The notes: generated by a model from the letters alone, not told the origin. A stretch of DNA of 64,000 nt from Arthrobacter nitrophenolicus (GCF_000332815.1 NZ_AOFD01000013.1:23526-87525), one strand, 5' to 3'. Positions 9,606-19,750 are shown, counted from the first letter of the stretch. Numbers and translations: made by a program.

Positions 9606-9736
9606 CAGGTTTTGCGGCGGGACTGTCGTGCACCGGCGGCGTCCAAATCCCTGGGGACCTATGCCCCTGCCACTGCGTGCCGTCAGCTGCGAGTGTGTAA
9701 GGGTGCCCGCTTGGACACAGCACTCTTGGAGGGACC

Positions 9737-10168
9737 ATGAAAATAAAGGCACCGCTGGTCGCCCTGCAGTTGCTTGTGGGATGTTTCGCTGTCGCGGGAG
9801 GCTGGTTCATGCTGGCCGGCGCCATGGAGCTGCAGCAGGACTGGCTGCAGCACACCCCCTTCACTAACTGGACAGTGCCCGGCATCGCACTGCTCCTTCT
9901 GCCCGGGGCAGGAGAGCTGCTCGCCGCCACCGCTGTACTGGTCCGGTGGCGCTACGCCCGCGCGGTGGCGATTTTCTCCGGGCTCGGATTGGTGGCGTGG
10001 ATCCTCGTGCAGCTGGTTTGGATGCAGGTCTTCCACCCTGTGATGCACCCGCTCGTGGGGGCCATCGGAATCATCATTTCGGTCCTGGCCTTCATGCTTC
10101 CCCGGGAAGCCGGCGTCGGCAGCCGGAGGTACACGCCAGGGCGCGTGCATCCAGAACCTGGCTCGTAG
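9737..10168 (+). CDS. Small multi-pass membrane protein (4 helices)
   Basis: A 143-residue protein with four hydrophobic segments at roughly residues 7-27, 48-67, 73-95 and 97-116, and a polar tail. GGAGG lies 6 nt before the ATG, a strong ribosome-binding site. No catalytic motif is visible. The layout (short, four helices, conserved polar WMQVFHPVMHPL loop) resembles unassigned membrane proteins of Arthrobacter. The second structured repeat follows 45 nt after the stop. Confidence 0.65.
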   Translation: MKIKAPLVALQLLVGCFAVAGGWFMLAGAMELQQDWLQHTPFTNWTVPGIALLLLPGAGELLAATAVLVRWRYARAVAIFSGLGLVAWILVQLVWMQVFHPVMHPLVGAIGIIISVLAFMLPREAGVGSRRYTPGRVHPEPGS

Positions 10169-10213
10169 CCTGCCGGCTGGCACCGCCCTGCGGGCAGGTG
10201 CACCCCCCTGGCA

Positions 10214-10336
10214 GAATCACGTACCGATTACTCGGGTGCCGGGCGCGCCCGGACCGTACCGTAGTGAGCGGAGCCGGCGACGAGGGCGTCCGTCTGAGAC
10301 CGCGGACGCCTCCCCCAGCCGCCGCCGGCTCCTCCA
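10214..10336 (+). repeat. Structured dispersed repeat, copy B
   Basis: The second copy of the repeat at 8441-8564, in the same orientation. Outer arms GGAGCCGGCG / CGCCGGCTCC and inner arms GGCGTCCG / CGGACGCC pair perfectly. Compared with copy A there are five differences inside the hairpin region, and all of them keep pairing; one is a double A-U to C-G change. It ends 59 nt before the ATG of the 61-residue gene at 10396. Confidence 0.75.
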
Positions 10337-10395
10337 ATCCACAACACGCGGGGCTGTTTCCAGGAATTGTCGGACCCCGGTTGCAGACTGGATTC

Positions 10396-10581
10396 ATGGA
10401 AAACCACACCGTTCAGGAATTTCACGTCACGTATTTCGACGCTGACTGCGGCCGGTCGCGGGCCGAAATCTTCGACACCTACGCCGAGGCCCAGCGCTTC
10501 GCCAACAAGTACTGCAGCGGTGAAGACGGCTGGGCTGTCATTGACGAGGTCACCGTCGAGCACGTCCGCCTCGCCGCCTGA
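10396..10581 (+). CDS. Hypothetical small protein, 61 residues
   Basis: The ATG at 10396 opens a compact soluble protein, with FHVTYFDADCGRSRAEIFDT followed by an amphipathic helix (YAEAQRFANKYC) and an acidic strand. The mixed alpha/beta pattern and well-used third positions argue that it is real. There is no obvious Shine-Dalgarno sequence; CAGACT sits 6 nt upstream, a weak -10 candidate. I do not recognise the family. A strong hairpin follows its stop. Confidence 0.6.
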   Translation: MENHTVQEFHVTYFDADCGRSRAEIFDTYAEAQRFANKYCSGEDGWAVIDEVTVEHVRLAA

Positions 10582-10602
10582 TCCGGTACCCGCCTTAAAG
10601 CA

Positions 10603-10641
10603 GGAACCCGCACTGCCCTCAATGCAGGGCAGCGCGGGTCC
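10603..10641. terminator. Hairpin terminator between convergent genes
   Basis: GGAACCCGCACTGCCCT (10603-10619) pairs with AGGGCAGCGCGGGTCC (10626-10641) around a 6-nt loop. It separates the small gene at 10396 from the convergent aldo/keto reductase gene. Confidence 0.65.
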
Positions 10642-10687
10642 GGTACCGCCGTCAGCCGGTCAGGGTACGGCTTAGGCGAAATCAGCG

Positions 10688-11533
10688 TTAGGCGAAGTCG
10701 GACACTGCCGGGTCCGGCCCGATCCGGCCTTCGCCGCTGGCAGTGCGGTCCAGGGCGTTGATGGCCTCGACATCCTCCGCGTCCAGGGAAACCTCGAGTG
10801 CCGCGAAGTTCTCGCGGATCCGGGATTCCGTGACGGACTTGGGAATCACCACGTTGCCGATGGCAAGGTGCCAGGCAATGACCACCTGCGCGGGGGTGGC
10901 CTGGTGCTTCGCGGCGATGGCCGTCACGGTTGCATCCTCGAGCAGCTCGCCGCCCTGGCCCAGTGGAGACCAGGCCTGGGTCAGGATTCCGTTGGACGCA
11001 CCAAACTCGCGCAGCTCACGCTGGCTGAAGTAGGGGTGCAGTTCGATCTGGTGGATGGCAGGAACCACGCCGGTCTCGTCAATCAGCCGCTGCAGGCCTT
11101 CCACCGTGAAGTTGGATACGCCGATGGATTTGACGCGGCCACGCTTCTGGAGCTCGATCAGCGCCTTCCAGGTGTCCACGTACTTGTCCTGCTTGGGCTG
11201 CATCCAGTGGATCAGGTACAGGTCAAGCGTCTCCAGGCCCAGCCGGTCCATCGACTCTTCGAAGGCTGCCAGCGTGGATTCGTAGCCTTGGTCCGAGTTC
11301 CACAATTTAGTGGTGATGAAGATCTGTTCGGGGGAAAGTCCGGAGCTGGCGATCGCGCGGCCCACGCCTGCCTCGTTGCCGTAGATCTTTGCCGTGTCGA
11401 TGTGGCGGAAGCCCGCCTCAAAGGCCTGGCGGACTACCTTCTCCGCCACGCCGTCCTCAACCTGCCACACGCCGTAGCCAAGCTGGGGAATCGTGTTTCC
11501 GTCATTGAAAGTCAGGGTAGGTGAAAGAGTCAT
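10688..11533 (-). CDS. Aldo/keto reductase (2,5-diketo-D-gluconate reductase type)
   Basis: An NADPH-dependent carbonyl reductase of 281 residues, a TIM-barrel protein. The catalytic tetrad is Asp46, Tyr51 (DTAKIYGNE), Lys76 (TTKLW) and His109 (YLIHW). The AKR signatures GFRHIDTAKIYGNE, IGVSNF and IPKSVTESRIREN (cofactor-binding tail) are intact. Methylglyoxal, diketogluconate or other aldehydes are possible substrates; this cannot be decided here. Just after the stop, a near-copy of the last ~15 bases including the TAA recurs (10671-10686), suggesting a small tandem duplication at the gene end. Confidence 0.9.
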   Translation of the reverse strand: MTLSPTLTFNDGNTIPQLGYGVWQVEDGVAEKVVRQAFEAGFRHIDTAKIYGNEAGVGRAIASSGLSPEQIFITTKLWNSDQGYESTLAAFEESMDRLGLETLDLYLIHWMQPKQDKYVDTWKALIELQKRGRVKSIGVSNFTVEGLQRLIDETGVVPAIHQIELHPYFSQRELREFGASNGILTQAWSPLGQGGELLEDATVTAIAAKHQATPAQVVIAWHLAIGNVVIPKSVTESRIRENFAALEVSLDAEDVEAINALDRTASGEGRIGPDPAVSDFA

Positions 11534-11624
11534 TCCTTCATCCTGCCAAACCCCTGCTGGCCAACTGCCCGTTTTGGGCCGGAGTAAGCCAGGCGCTTAA
11601 CCAGGAATATCCCAGCCCCTGCAG

Positions 11625-12074
11625 CTAGGAGGCTGCCTCGTGAAGGTGTTGCTCGGCGTCGGCCACCTGCTGGAAGACGGCCTCGGCACGGCGCCGCACT
11701 GACGCGGCCCCCACGGGCACAGGCCCGACGGCGAGCCGCAGCATCGCGGCCGCCTCGGCAGTGGTGGCAAGCGAGTTTCCAGCCTTGGACAGGGCACGGT
11801 GCACGCCGGACAGGGCGACGGGGATGTCCAGCCCCTCGCTGGGTGAGCGCCGCTGCGCTTCCACGCAGACGGCCCGCACCCGTTCCAGGAGGGCCGCGAG
11901 CTCGTTGGCGATCTCCACGAGCTCCCCGTACAGCTGGTCGTCCTCCACGCCTTCCAGCACTTGGTGGAAGCGGTCCAGTCCCCGATGGAAGCGGTCGTGC
12001 GCGCGGCGCCACAACCCCTTCCCCAGTTCCGCATCGTCCTTGCGCCCCTGCCTGGCGGCGCTGAGAAAGCCCAA
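11625..12074 (-). CDS. Conserved hypothetical protein downstream of bpa
   Basis: A helical, soluble protein of about 149 residues containing ELGKGLWRRAHDRFHRGLDR and VLEGVEDDQLY. I recognise no domain with a known role. An ATG at 12128 would overlap bpa by 47 nt. I prefer the TTG at 12074, which follows the bpa stop by 7 nt, has AGG (within TGTAGG) 6 nt upstream, and gives a protein starting MGFLSAARQG. The position directly after bpa suggests cotranscription and perhaps a role with the proteasome activator, but that is inference. Confidence 0.6.
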   Translation of the reverse strand: MGFLSAARQGRKDDAELGKGLWRRAHDRFHRGLDRFHQVLEGVEDDQLYGELVEIANELAALLERVRAVCVEAQRRSPSEGLDIPVALSGVHRALSKAGNSLATTAEAAAMLRLAVGPVPVGAASVRRRAEAVFQQVADAEQHLHEAAS

Positions 12075-12081
12075 GCGCAAC

Positions 12082-12711
12082 CTACAGGTACTGTCCGGGA
12101 CCGTGGTCCGGGTCGTCGCGCTTGCCATGCTGGGCGGGGGCTCCGGGCCGCTGCCCGGCTGGGGCCCGCTGCGGCTCGCCGTTTTCGCCGATCACGACGC
12201 CGGGCGCGATCATCGTGCCCGGCGGAAGCTGGCGCAGCTGCATCTGGGCCGCAGCATGCTCGCGCGCAGCATGCTGCGCCGCGATGGCGGTCTGGATGCC
12301 GTGGAACAGCCCTTCGAGCCAGCCCACCAGCTGGGCCTGCGCGATCCGGAGCTCGGCGTCGGAGGGGGTCGCCTCCTCCGAAAAGGGAAGGCTGATCCGG
12401 TCCAGTTCCTCCACGAGTTCAGGAGCCAGGCCGTCCTCGAGTTCCTTGATGGAACGCTCATGGATCTCGGCGAGCCGGCCGCGTGCGGCGTCATCGAGCG
12501 GGGCGGACTTCACCTCTTCGAGAAGCTGCCGGATCATGGTGCCGATCCGCATCACCTTGGCCGGCTCGTCCACCAGGTCCTGCAGGTTGCTGCCCTTTTT
12601 GGTGCCATTCGGTTGGACCGGCTGAGCCGCTACCGGCACCTGGCTGTCATCAACGGGTGTGCCTTCTACCGGGAGGTCCTCAGCTGCCTGAGTGTCGTTC
12701 GGATCGCTCAT
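12082..12711 (-). CDS. bpa: Bacterial proteasome activator Bpa/PafE
   Basis: An ATP-independent activator that forms a ring on the 20S proteasome and opens its gate for partly unfolded substrates. The 209-residue protein has the conserved helical core (PAKVMRIGTMIRQLLEEVK; SLPFSEEATPSDAELRIAQA; LVGWLEGLFHGIQ) and ends in GQYL, the terminal motif that docks into the alpha-ring in mycobacterial Bpa. The N-terminal ~45 residues are acidic and disordered-looking, and a second flexible Pro/Gly segment precedes the tail. It implies that this organism has a 20S proteasome elsewhere in the genome. Confidence 0.9.
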   Translation of the reverse strand: MSDPNDTQAAEDLPVEGTPVDDSQVPVAAQPVQPNGTKKGSNLQDLVDEPAKVMRIGTMIRQLLEEVKSAPLDDAARGRLAEIHERSIKELEDGLAPELVEELDRISLPFSEEATPSDAELRIAQAQLVGWLEGLFHGIQTAIAAQHAAREHAAAQMQLRQLPPGTMIAPGVVIGENGEPQRAPAGQRPGAPAQHGKRDDPDHGPGQYL

Positions 12712-12790
12712 GCGTTCATACTCTCACGAGCGATCCGCCCGGGGTCCACTCGATGAACCCACCTGACACGCTTGTACGCTGCAGGCTCAA

Positions 12791-12994
12791 TCAGCAGCAC
12801 CTGCCCTGCGGGTTTGCGTCCTGCCGGTCGGTCCGGTCGCGCCAGAACTCCCGCTCGGTAAGCGGCGGTTCCTGGTGCCCGGAGGCGCGGTGGTGTTCCA
12901 GGTATTTCGTGTACGCATCGGCGCCCAGGAGGCCGCCCAGGTACCGGGCGAACCCCTGGAATCCGGTGGACAGCGCCGTAAGTCCCGCGCTCAT
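12791..12994 (-). CDS. YbdD/YjiX family small protein, CstA partner
   Basis: A 67-residue protein with the family endings EREFWRDRTDRQDANPQGRCC-like (DANPQGRCC terminus) and the YLEHHRASG core. In enterobacteria the homologues are encoded directly after cstA or btsT and are required for pyruvate uptake by those transporters. Here its ATG overlaps the cstA stop (TGATG), so translation is coupled. Function is assigned by family and context. Confidence 0.88.
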   Translation of the reverse strand: MSAGLTALSTGFQGFARYLGGLLGADAYTKYLEHHRASGHQEPPLTEREFWRDRTDRQDANPQGRCC

Positions 12995-15292
12995 CAGTGG
13001 TGCCCTGCCCGTTCGAAGCGGAGTTCGGCCGGGACCTTCTCCCACTCGGCCAGCAGCTGGCGTTCCGCGGGTGTGGGGATGAGCCCGGCGGGGGCGAAGA
13101 CCCGCGATGGCCGGGCGGGGTCCTCGGTGTCCGTGACGGGTGTGCCGGCCGCGTGGCTGCGGAATGCCCTGATGGTGGCCAGCACCGCGGTGGCAATCAC
13201 GATGATGCTCAGGACCACGAAGATCACCGACAGCCAGCCCTGGATGGCGGTGTTGCGGACCACGGCCTCCATGGCCGCCGCGGTCTTGGCCGTCCCAAAT
13301 TCGGTCTTGCCTTCGGCAAGGGCCTTGCTGAACGCGGCGTTGTTGGCGAAGTAGCCCACCGCCGGCGTCGGCGAGAAGATCTTCTGGTAGCTCGCGGTGA
13401 TGGTGACAACCGCGGCGAACGCCAGCGGCAGGGCAACGATCCACAACCACTTGAACGTGCCGCGTTTGGCGGCGATGGCCAGGCACACGGACAGGGCAAT
13501 GGCCGCCAGCAATTGGTTGGCGATGCCGAACAGCGGGAACAGCGTGTTGATGCCGCCCAGCGGGTCCGTGACGCCCATCAGCAGTACCGCGCCCCAGGCG
13601 CCGACCATGATGGCGGTGCAGAGCCAGGCGCCGGGCCGCCAGGCGTGTTCCTTGAACTTGGGGATGAAGTTGCCGATGGAGTCCTGGAGCATGAACCGGG
13701 CAACCCGGGTGCCGGCGTCCACGGCCGTGAGGATGAACAGGGCCTCGAACATGATGGCGAAGTGGTACCAGAACGCCATCATGCTGTCCCGCCGATGAAC
13801 TGCTGCATGATGTGCGCCAGGCCCAGTGCCAGCGTTGGTGCGCCGCCGGTGCGGGAGACGATGCTTTCCTCACCCACGTTGGCGGCTGTCTGGGACAGCA
13901 GCTCCGGGCTGATGTTCACGCCGGTCAGGCCGAGACTGTTCACCCATGTGGCCGCGGTTTCCACCGTCCCGCCGGTCAGCGCCGCCGGGGAGTTCATGGC
14001 GAAGTACAGGCCGCGGTCGATGGAGATGGCGGCGACCAGGGCCATGATGGCCACGAAGGACTCCATCAGCATGCCGCCGTACCCGATGAAGCGGGTCTGC
14101 CGCTCCTTCTCCACCAGCTTCGGGGTGGTGCCGGAGGAGATCAGGCATGGAAGCCGGACAGCGCACCGCAGGCGATGGTGACGAACAGGAACGGGAAGAG
14201 CGCCCCCGGGAAGACGGGACCGTTGTCCCGGCTGGCGAACTCGCTGAAGGCCGGCACGGTGATTTCCGGCCGGACCGCGATGATGGCCACCGCCAGCATC
14301 ACGATCACGCCGATCTTCATGAAGGTCGACAGGTAGTCGCGGGGTGCCAGGAGCAGCCACACGGGCAGGATCGCGGCGATGAAACCGTAGATGATGATGC
14401 CCCAGGCGATGGTCACCCGGTCCAGGGTGAAGATCTCCGCTCCCCAGGAGGTTTCGGCCACGATGCCGCCGCCGATGATGGCGGCCATCAGCAGCACGAA
14501 GCCGATGATGGAGACTTCCATGATCTTTCCCGGCCGCAGGTAGCGGAGGTAAACGCCCATGAACAGGGCGATCGGAATGGTCATGCCCACGGAGAAGACG
14601 CCCCACGGGCTTTCACCCAGGGCGTTGACGACGACGAGCGCCAGGATGGCGACGATGATCACCATGATCAGGAGCGTGGCGATCAGGGCGGCAGTGCCGC
14701 CGACCACGCCGAGCTCCTCGCGGGCCATCTGGCCAAGGGAACGTCCGCCGCGGCGCATCGAGAAGAACATGACCAGGTAGTCCTGGACCGCGCCGGCCAG
14801 CACGACGCCAATGATGATCCAGATGGTGCCGGGCAGGTAGCCCATCTGGGCCGCCAGTACGGGACCCACCAGCGGGCCGGCGCCGGCGATTGCTGCGAAG
14901 TGGTGGCCGAACAGGACGTTGCGGTCCGTCCGGACGTAGTCCTTGCCGTCCGCCTTGTACTCGGCGGGCGTGGCCCTGCGGTCATCCGGCCTGGTGATGT
15001 AGCGTTCGATCACCTTCGAGTAGAAGCGGTAGGCGATCAGGTACGTGCATACCGAAGCGAACACGAACCAGATGGCGTTGACCGTCTCCCCGCGGATGAT
15101 GGCGAGCATGAACCAGGCCACGCCGCCCAGCAGGGCAACCGCGGCCCACAGCGCAATCTTGCGCGGCGTCCACTTCCGTTCTTCCGCCTCGCGGACGTTC
15201 TCGTCCACGGCGGCGGGGGGAAGGGCGGCATCGGTGGTGACCGCACCTTCCTTCCGCGCTGAACCGTTCCGGTCGTCAGGCGTTCCGGCCAT
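12994..15292 (-). CDS. cstA: Carbon starvation protein CstA (pyruvate/peptide transporter family), two frame breaks
   Basis: A large multi-pass inner-membrane transporter of about 765 residues; known relatives take up pyruvate under carbon limitation. Intact family blocks include GHHFAAIAGAGPLVGPVLAAQ, GYLPGTIWIIIGVVLAGAVQ, SGTTPKLVEKE and FWYHFAIMFEALFILTAVDA. The frame breaks twice: at about 14145 (SGFHA to LISSGTTPK) and at about 13783 (FIGGTA to MMAFWYHF). Each is repaired by one extra C or G. AAGGAGG five bases before ATG 15292 is a very strong ribosome-binding site. The N-terminal ~45 residues are a charged cytoplasmic extension. Confidence 0.9.
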
Positions 15293-15448
15293 GTCTCCTC
15301 CTTGAGATGGGTGCGAGCCTCCCCTTACTAAGGCACCTTACCAATGCCGGTCGGCGATGGGGATGGGTTGCACGTGCGCGGGCAGGACGGTGCGGTGAGC
15401 GGCAGCCCCGGGGCGCCGAACGTGCGGCTGCCGCCGCCCGACTGGCTG

Positions 15449-18303
15449 CTACGCCCCCAGCGCCCGCCGTGACGCCGGCAGGGCAGCCCGGGTGAACACC
15501 CATGCCAGCGCCGATCCCATTGTGGGAACAGCGAGCATCAGTGCCAGCAGCTGCAGCCAGGGGACCTCCACCGCTGTCCGCATTTCCGTCGAGGCTGCGA
15601 TCAGGACGGCAGGCACGGCTCCGGCGATGGTTCCGAGCGCGGCGCCGAGGCCGGAGGTGAACAGTGCCTGCGCCGCCGCAAGCGCCTTGCGGAGACGGGG
15701 CGAGGCTCCGACGCCGGCCAGTGTCATGTGGTCATTCCGTGCGTCAGCCAGTGCCAGGCCGGTGGTGACGCCGGCGGCACTCAGTGTGATGAGCGCGCTG
15801 GCCGCAACGATCAGCCAGAACATCCACTGGTTGTCCCGGGAGATCCCCGGTTCCACCCAGAATCCGGCACCGGGCTGTTGATAGACCCCCGCCACTGCCG
15901 CCGCGGCTGCATCAGCCTCGGCCGCTGTCGGACGCCGGTCCAGCTGGACCAGGAGTTCAGCCGGTTCCGCACGCAGGTCCAGCCGTTCCGCGGTCCGCGG
16001 CGATATGAAGCCGTAGTAGGGCACTGCTTCCAGTGGTTCGACCGCAACCGCGGGCAGGACGGTGCTGGTGACCGTTTCGTGGACCATGGAACCGTCCGAC
16101 GGCGACCGCAGCTGCGTGCGGACGTCTTGTCCCAGCAGCGTGGTTTTTCCGTCCCGGACGAACACCGGGTTGGTCACCACCATGCCGCCGGCGTCCAGTA
16201 CCTCGAGGGCTTCAGCGTCGGCATCGGTGCCCAGCAACAACCGGATCTCCTCTTCGCCTCCCACCACGATTCCGCGCGGCGAAACGGATTCACGGATCAT
16301 CGAACCCCGGCAGCGCCAGTCCTTCGGGTCCACCACCCTTCGCTGCGGCGTCTTCGGACACCGGTGCTCCTCCGGCACCGCGAGGGAATACATCAAGCAG
16401 TTCGAATCCTCCGTCCGGGCGGGAACCGACATATCCACACCCGGGCCAAAGTCGCAGTCAATGGATGCCGGCGAAGTGATGGTCGCCGTCCAGGCAACGG
16501 CGTCCACCGCCTGCCCCACGCGGGAGGAAAGTTCAGCCGGGTTCACCGCCACCGACGGTTGGCGGCCGCCGCCGGCGAGGAAGGGGGCGTCCACCTCCAG
16601 GGGCAGGCGGACCTGGTTTTCCAGCGCGCTCCACCAGTGGTTCTCCCGCATGGCCGCCTGCTGGCTGGCGGCCAGGACCAGGCCGGCGCTTGCCAGCGTG
16701 GCGGCAGCAAGCACCGCAGCTACCGCTGGTACGGTCCGGCCCCGGTTCCGGGCGGAGTCGCGGGCAGCCATCCTCAGGGGCAGGGAAAGCCAGTGTGTCC
16801 GCGAGGTGAGCACGCCCACCAGCCAGCCGGTCAGCAGCACGAGTCCCGCAACAGCCAGCACCGCCCCGGTAATCAGCAGGCCCGCCACCAGGGGCAGCTG
16901 CTCCGCCTGGCGGTCAGGGTCCTTCGCCGACTGCCCCAGCAGCCAGCCGGCGGCCAGCAGCCCGGCCGCCGAAGCCAAAAGCACGGTGCCCACGATGCTG
17001 GCCCGCCGTCCGCTTCCGGCAGGAGCGCGGCCGGACTTGAGGGCGCCCAGCAGTGCCTGGCGGGCAACCAAGTTGGCCGGGGCCAATGCTGAAAGGATGC
17101 ACGCGCAAAGCCCCATCACCATGGCAACCGACGTCAGCAACGGGTCCGGGTGCACTCCTGCCAGCCGGGCCGACCCTGCGGCCCGCACCCAGAGCACGGC
17201 CGCAGCCGCGCCAGCGAAGCCCAGGGCAGCTCCTGCCACAACGGCAATGGAACCCAGCCACAGGCCTCCCGCCGTGACCACCGAACGTACAGTGGGAGCT
17301 TCCGCGCCGGAGGCAGCCAGGAGCGCCAGCTCCCGCACCTGCCTTTTGGCGCCCACGGCGAAGGCCGCACCGGCGAGCAGGCCCACTTCCAGCAGGGCCA
17401 GGGCTCCCAGGAGGCCGAAGGTGCCGTAGAGGGTCCAGGTCTCGGCGGACGTATCCCAGGTCTGGGCCCCCGGGACCACCCGCTGCTCCATTGGCGGCGG
17501 GTCCATCACAACGCTGCGTGAAAGCACCCCGACGCCCCGGCTGTTGGCTTCCCGGACCTGCTCCCAGCCGATCGGTTCCGGCCCCACCAGGTAGTAGGAC
17601 AGCGAGTGGGGACGTTCAGCTGCCAGGGCCGTCGCAGGCACCTGCCCAGGCTGAAGGTAGACGACGCTGTTGTTGTCGGAGGCGCTCGAGTCACGGAGGA
17701 TACCCACCGGCACGAACGTTCCTGCCGACGTCGTAAATTCCTCGCCGAAGTCCAGGCCGAAGCGTTCCAGCATGCCCCGCGACACGAGGACTTCCCTGCC
17801 CGATTCGGGAGCCCTGCCATCCAACAGCGTGAACTTGCCGGCGAAGACGGGGTGCAGCGCGTCCACCTGCACGCCGTTCAGCGACACGAGCGCTTCCCCG
17901 ACGCGCGTGGTGAGCTGTAACTGGCGCAGCGGCAGCACCTCGTAGCCGTCCGGAAGCACTTCTTCAGGCGGCGTCGCAACGAACTCGGGATCCACGTTTC
18001 CCGGGCTGGAGGCCACAACGGCGTCATTCAGCGGTCCTGGAGCGACTTCCCGTTCACCACCGGCAGGGCGACGAACCGTGCCTGGGCGTTGCCCAGCTCG
18101 TACCGGACAATTTCCTCCGGTGTCCGCAGCGAGCTCTGGTACAGGGTGGCCGCTCCGGTCATCCCCGCCACTGGCAGCATGATCAGCAGGACGATCAGGA
18201 ACGACCGGCGCCGGTGGCGGCGGATGTCCCGGCGGGCCATCCGCAGGGCAACACGGAAGCTGCTCCGGCGCCCACCCGGGGCCGGAGTAAGGTCAAGCGG
18301 CAT
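15449..18303 (-). CDS. ABC transporter permease, FtsX-like, one frame break
   Basis: An integral membrane permease of about 950 residues. The first ~90 residues (basic RMARRDIRRHRRRSFL, one membrane helix, start of the periplasmic domain) are in one frame, and the remaining 855, with two FtsX-type four-helix units and large extracytoplasmic loops, are in another. Adding one base at about 18031 gives SLQDR-LNDAVVASSPGN, a smooth join. The ATG at 18303 overlaps the stop of the ATPase gene (TGATG). With its partner it probably forms a MacB/LolD-type exporter of unknown substrate, under PadR control. Confidence 0.85.
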
Positions 18304-19040
18304 CAGAGGCCGGCCTGCGCCAGGAGCATGGTGGGATCATGCATGGCGGTGGCCTGGTCAACGATCCGCCCGTCGCGGAGGAACACCACCCGGTCCGCCC
18401 AGGCCGCGTGCCGGGCCTCGTGGGTGACCAGCATGACGGCCGCCCCCGCGTCCGCCCGCGAGCGCAGCACCTCCATGACGCCCTGGCCAGTGGTCGAATC
18501 AAGGGCGCCGGTTGGCTCGTCAGCGAGGATCAGGCGCCGTTGCCCCACCACCGCACGTGCAATGGCCACCCGCTGCTGCTGTCCGCCGGACATCTGGTCC
18601 ATGAACCGGTCTGCCAGCTCAGGGATCCCCACCTGGCGGAGGGCGTCAGCCGCCTGCCGGCGGGCCTTCTTCGTCGCGGTGCCGTCCAGCTCCAGCGGCA
18701 GGGCGACATTTTCCGCCGCGGTAAGGGTGGGGACGAGGTTGAAGTCCTGGAAGACGTACCCCACGGCCCGCCGCCGCAGCCGGGCCAGTTCATTCAGCCC
18801 CAGCCCGGCAAGGGGGGTTGATTCCACAAAGACGCCGCCCGACGTCGGCCGGTCCAGTCCCCCGGCCAGCGCAAGCAGCGATGACTTTCCGGACCCCGAC
18901 GGCCCCATAACGGCAACGAACTCCCCCGCGCCGATGGTGAGGTCAACGTCCCGAAGTGCGGCAACCGCCGTCGCGCCCTCCCCGAAGGTTCTGCTGACCT
19001 TGGCAAGCTCCAGGACCTGCTGCGGCCCCCGGACGCTCAC
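18303..19040 (-). CDS. ABC transporter ATP-binding protein (LolD/MacB type)
   Basis: A 245-residue nucleotide-binding subunit. Walker A GPSGSGKSS is at residues 46-54, with Q-loop VFQDFN, signature MSGGQQQR, Walker B RLILADEPTGALDS and H-loop VTHE, all intact. Best match by pattern is the LolD/YknY/BceA class that pairs with FtsX-like permeases. Its GTG start overlaps the PadR gene stop by 4 nt (GTGA) and its stop overlaps the permease ATG, so padR-ATPase-permease is one tightly coupled operon. Confidence 0.93.
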   Translation of the reverse strand: MSVRGPQQVLELAKVSRTFGEGATAVAALRDVDLTIGAGEFVAVMGPSGSGKSSLLALAGGLDRPTSGGVFVESTPLAGLGLNELARLRRRAVGYVFQDFNLVPTLTAAENVALPLELDGTATKKARRQAADALRQVGIPELADRFMDQMSGGQQQRVAIARAVVGQRRLILADEPTGALDSTTGQGVMEVLRSRADAGAAVMLVTHEARHAAWADRVVFLRDGRIVDQATAMHDPTMLLAQAGL

Positions 19041-19636
19041 CGGCGGCTGTCCGCGTTGAGCGGGGCGGCGTCTTCCGTGACCCCGTTGGACGTCTTGCGC
19101 GCGGCAGTGGCGGCGGCCAGCTGCACCATCCTCGCCTCGCAGAGGTCCAGCCAGCGGACCTCCGCTTCCGTCTGGAAGATGAGGGAATCGAGGACCAGGA
19201 GCCAGGCGGTGTCGCCACTGCGCTGGTTGGACGCCGTGTCCCGGCGGGCCTTGGTGTAATCCTGCAGGGCACGGATGGACGCCACCCGCTGCGCCTGGAT
19301 GATGGCCTGGACGTCCACTCCCGGCAGCGTTACGGCAAGCGCCAGCTTGATGGCCAGTTCGTTCCGCGGCGGGTTGGTGCGCTCCACGGGGGCGGCGAAC
19401 CAGCTCCGCACCTCCGCCGCGCCCTCAGCGGTGATGCTGTACACCACGTGGCCCTCGCCGTCGTCGCCGTCTTTCGCCACCAGGCCGTCCCGCTCCAGCC
19501 GGTCCAGGGTGGTGTAGACCTGCCCGATATTGAGGGGCCAGGTGGACCCGGTCCGGTTCTCGAACTCGACCCTGAGCTGGTAGCCGTAGCGCGGCCGGTC
19601 CTGCAGCAGGGCGAGGAGGCTGTGACGGATGGACAT
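19037..19636 (-). CDS. PadR-family transcriptional regulator
   Basis: The N-terminal winged helix (SLLALLQDRPRYGYQLRVEF, GQVYTTLDRLERDGLV, YSITAEGAAEV) is the PadR fold, followed by a C-terminal helical dimerisation region containing TKARRDTASNQRSG. It likely represses its own operon and the downstream exporter genes, the usual PadR-exporter arrangement. I chose ATG 19636 because AAGGAG lies 6 nt upstream; an upstream start at 19678 would add 14 basic residues without similarity to the family. Confidence 0.88.
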   Translation of the reverse strand: MSIRHSLLALLQDRPRYGYQLRVEFENRTGSTWPLNIGQVYTTLDRLERDGLVAKDGDDGEGHVVYSITAEGAAEVRSWFAAPVERTNPPRNELAIKLALAVTLPGVDVQAIIQAQRVASIRALQDYTKARRDTASNQRSGDTAWLLVLDSLIFQTEAEVRWLDLCEARMVQLAAATAARKTSNGVTEDAAPLNADSRR

Positions 19637-19750
19637 GCTGCTCCTTCGCTGGTAGCAGCGGCATGCACGGCCCCCCAAGACCCGTGCATACCGCGTATAC
19701 CGAAAGCCTAGCCGCAGCCCCGGGTTAAGACAATACTGAGTATCTACCGG

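Noticed and set aside
12791..13873. Single long minus-strand protein covering the end of cstA
   Set aside because: This frame only contains the YbdD/YjiX protein at its end; the rest is an out-of-frame reading of cstA, which is encoded in other frames.
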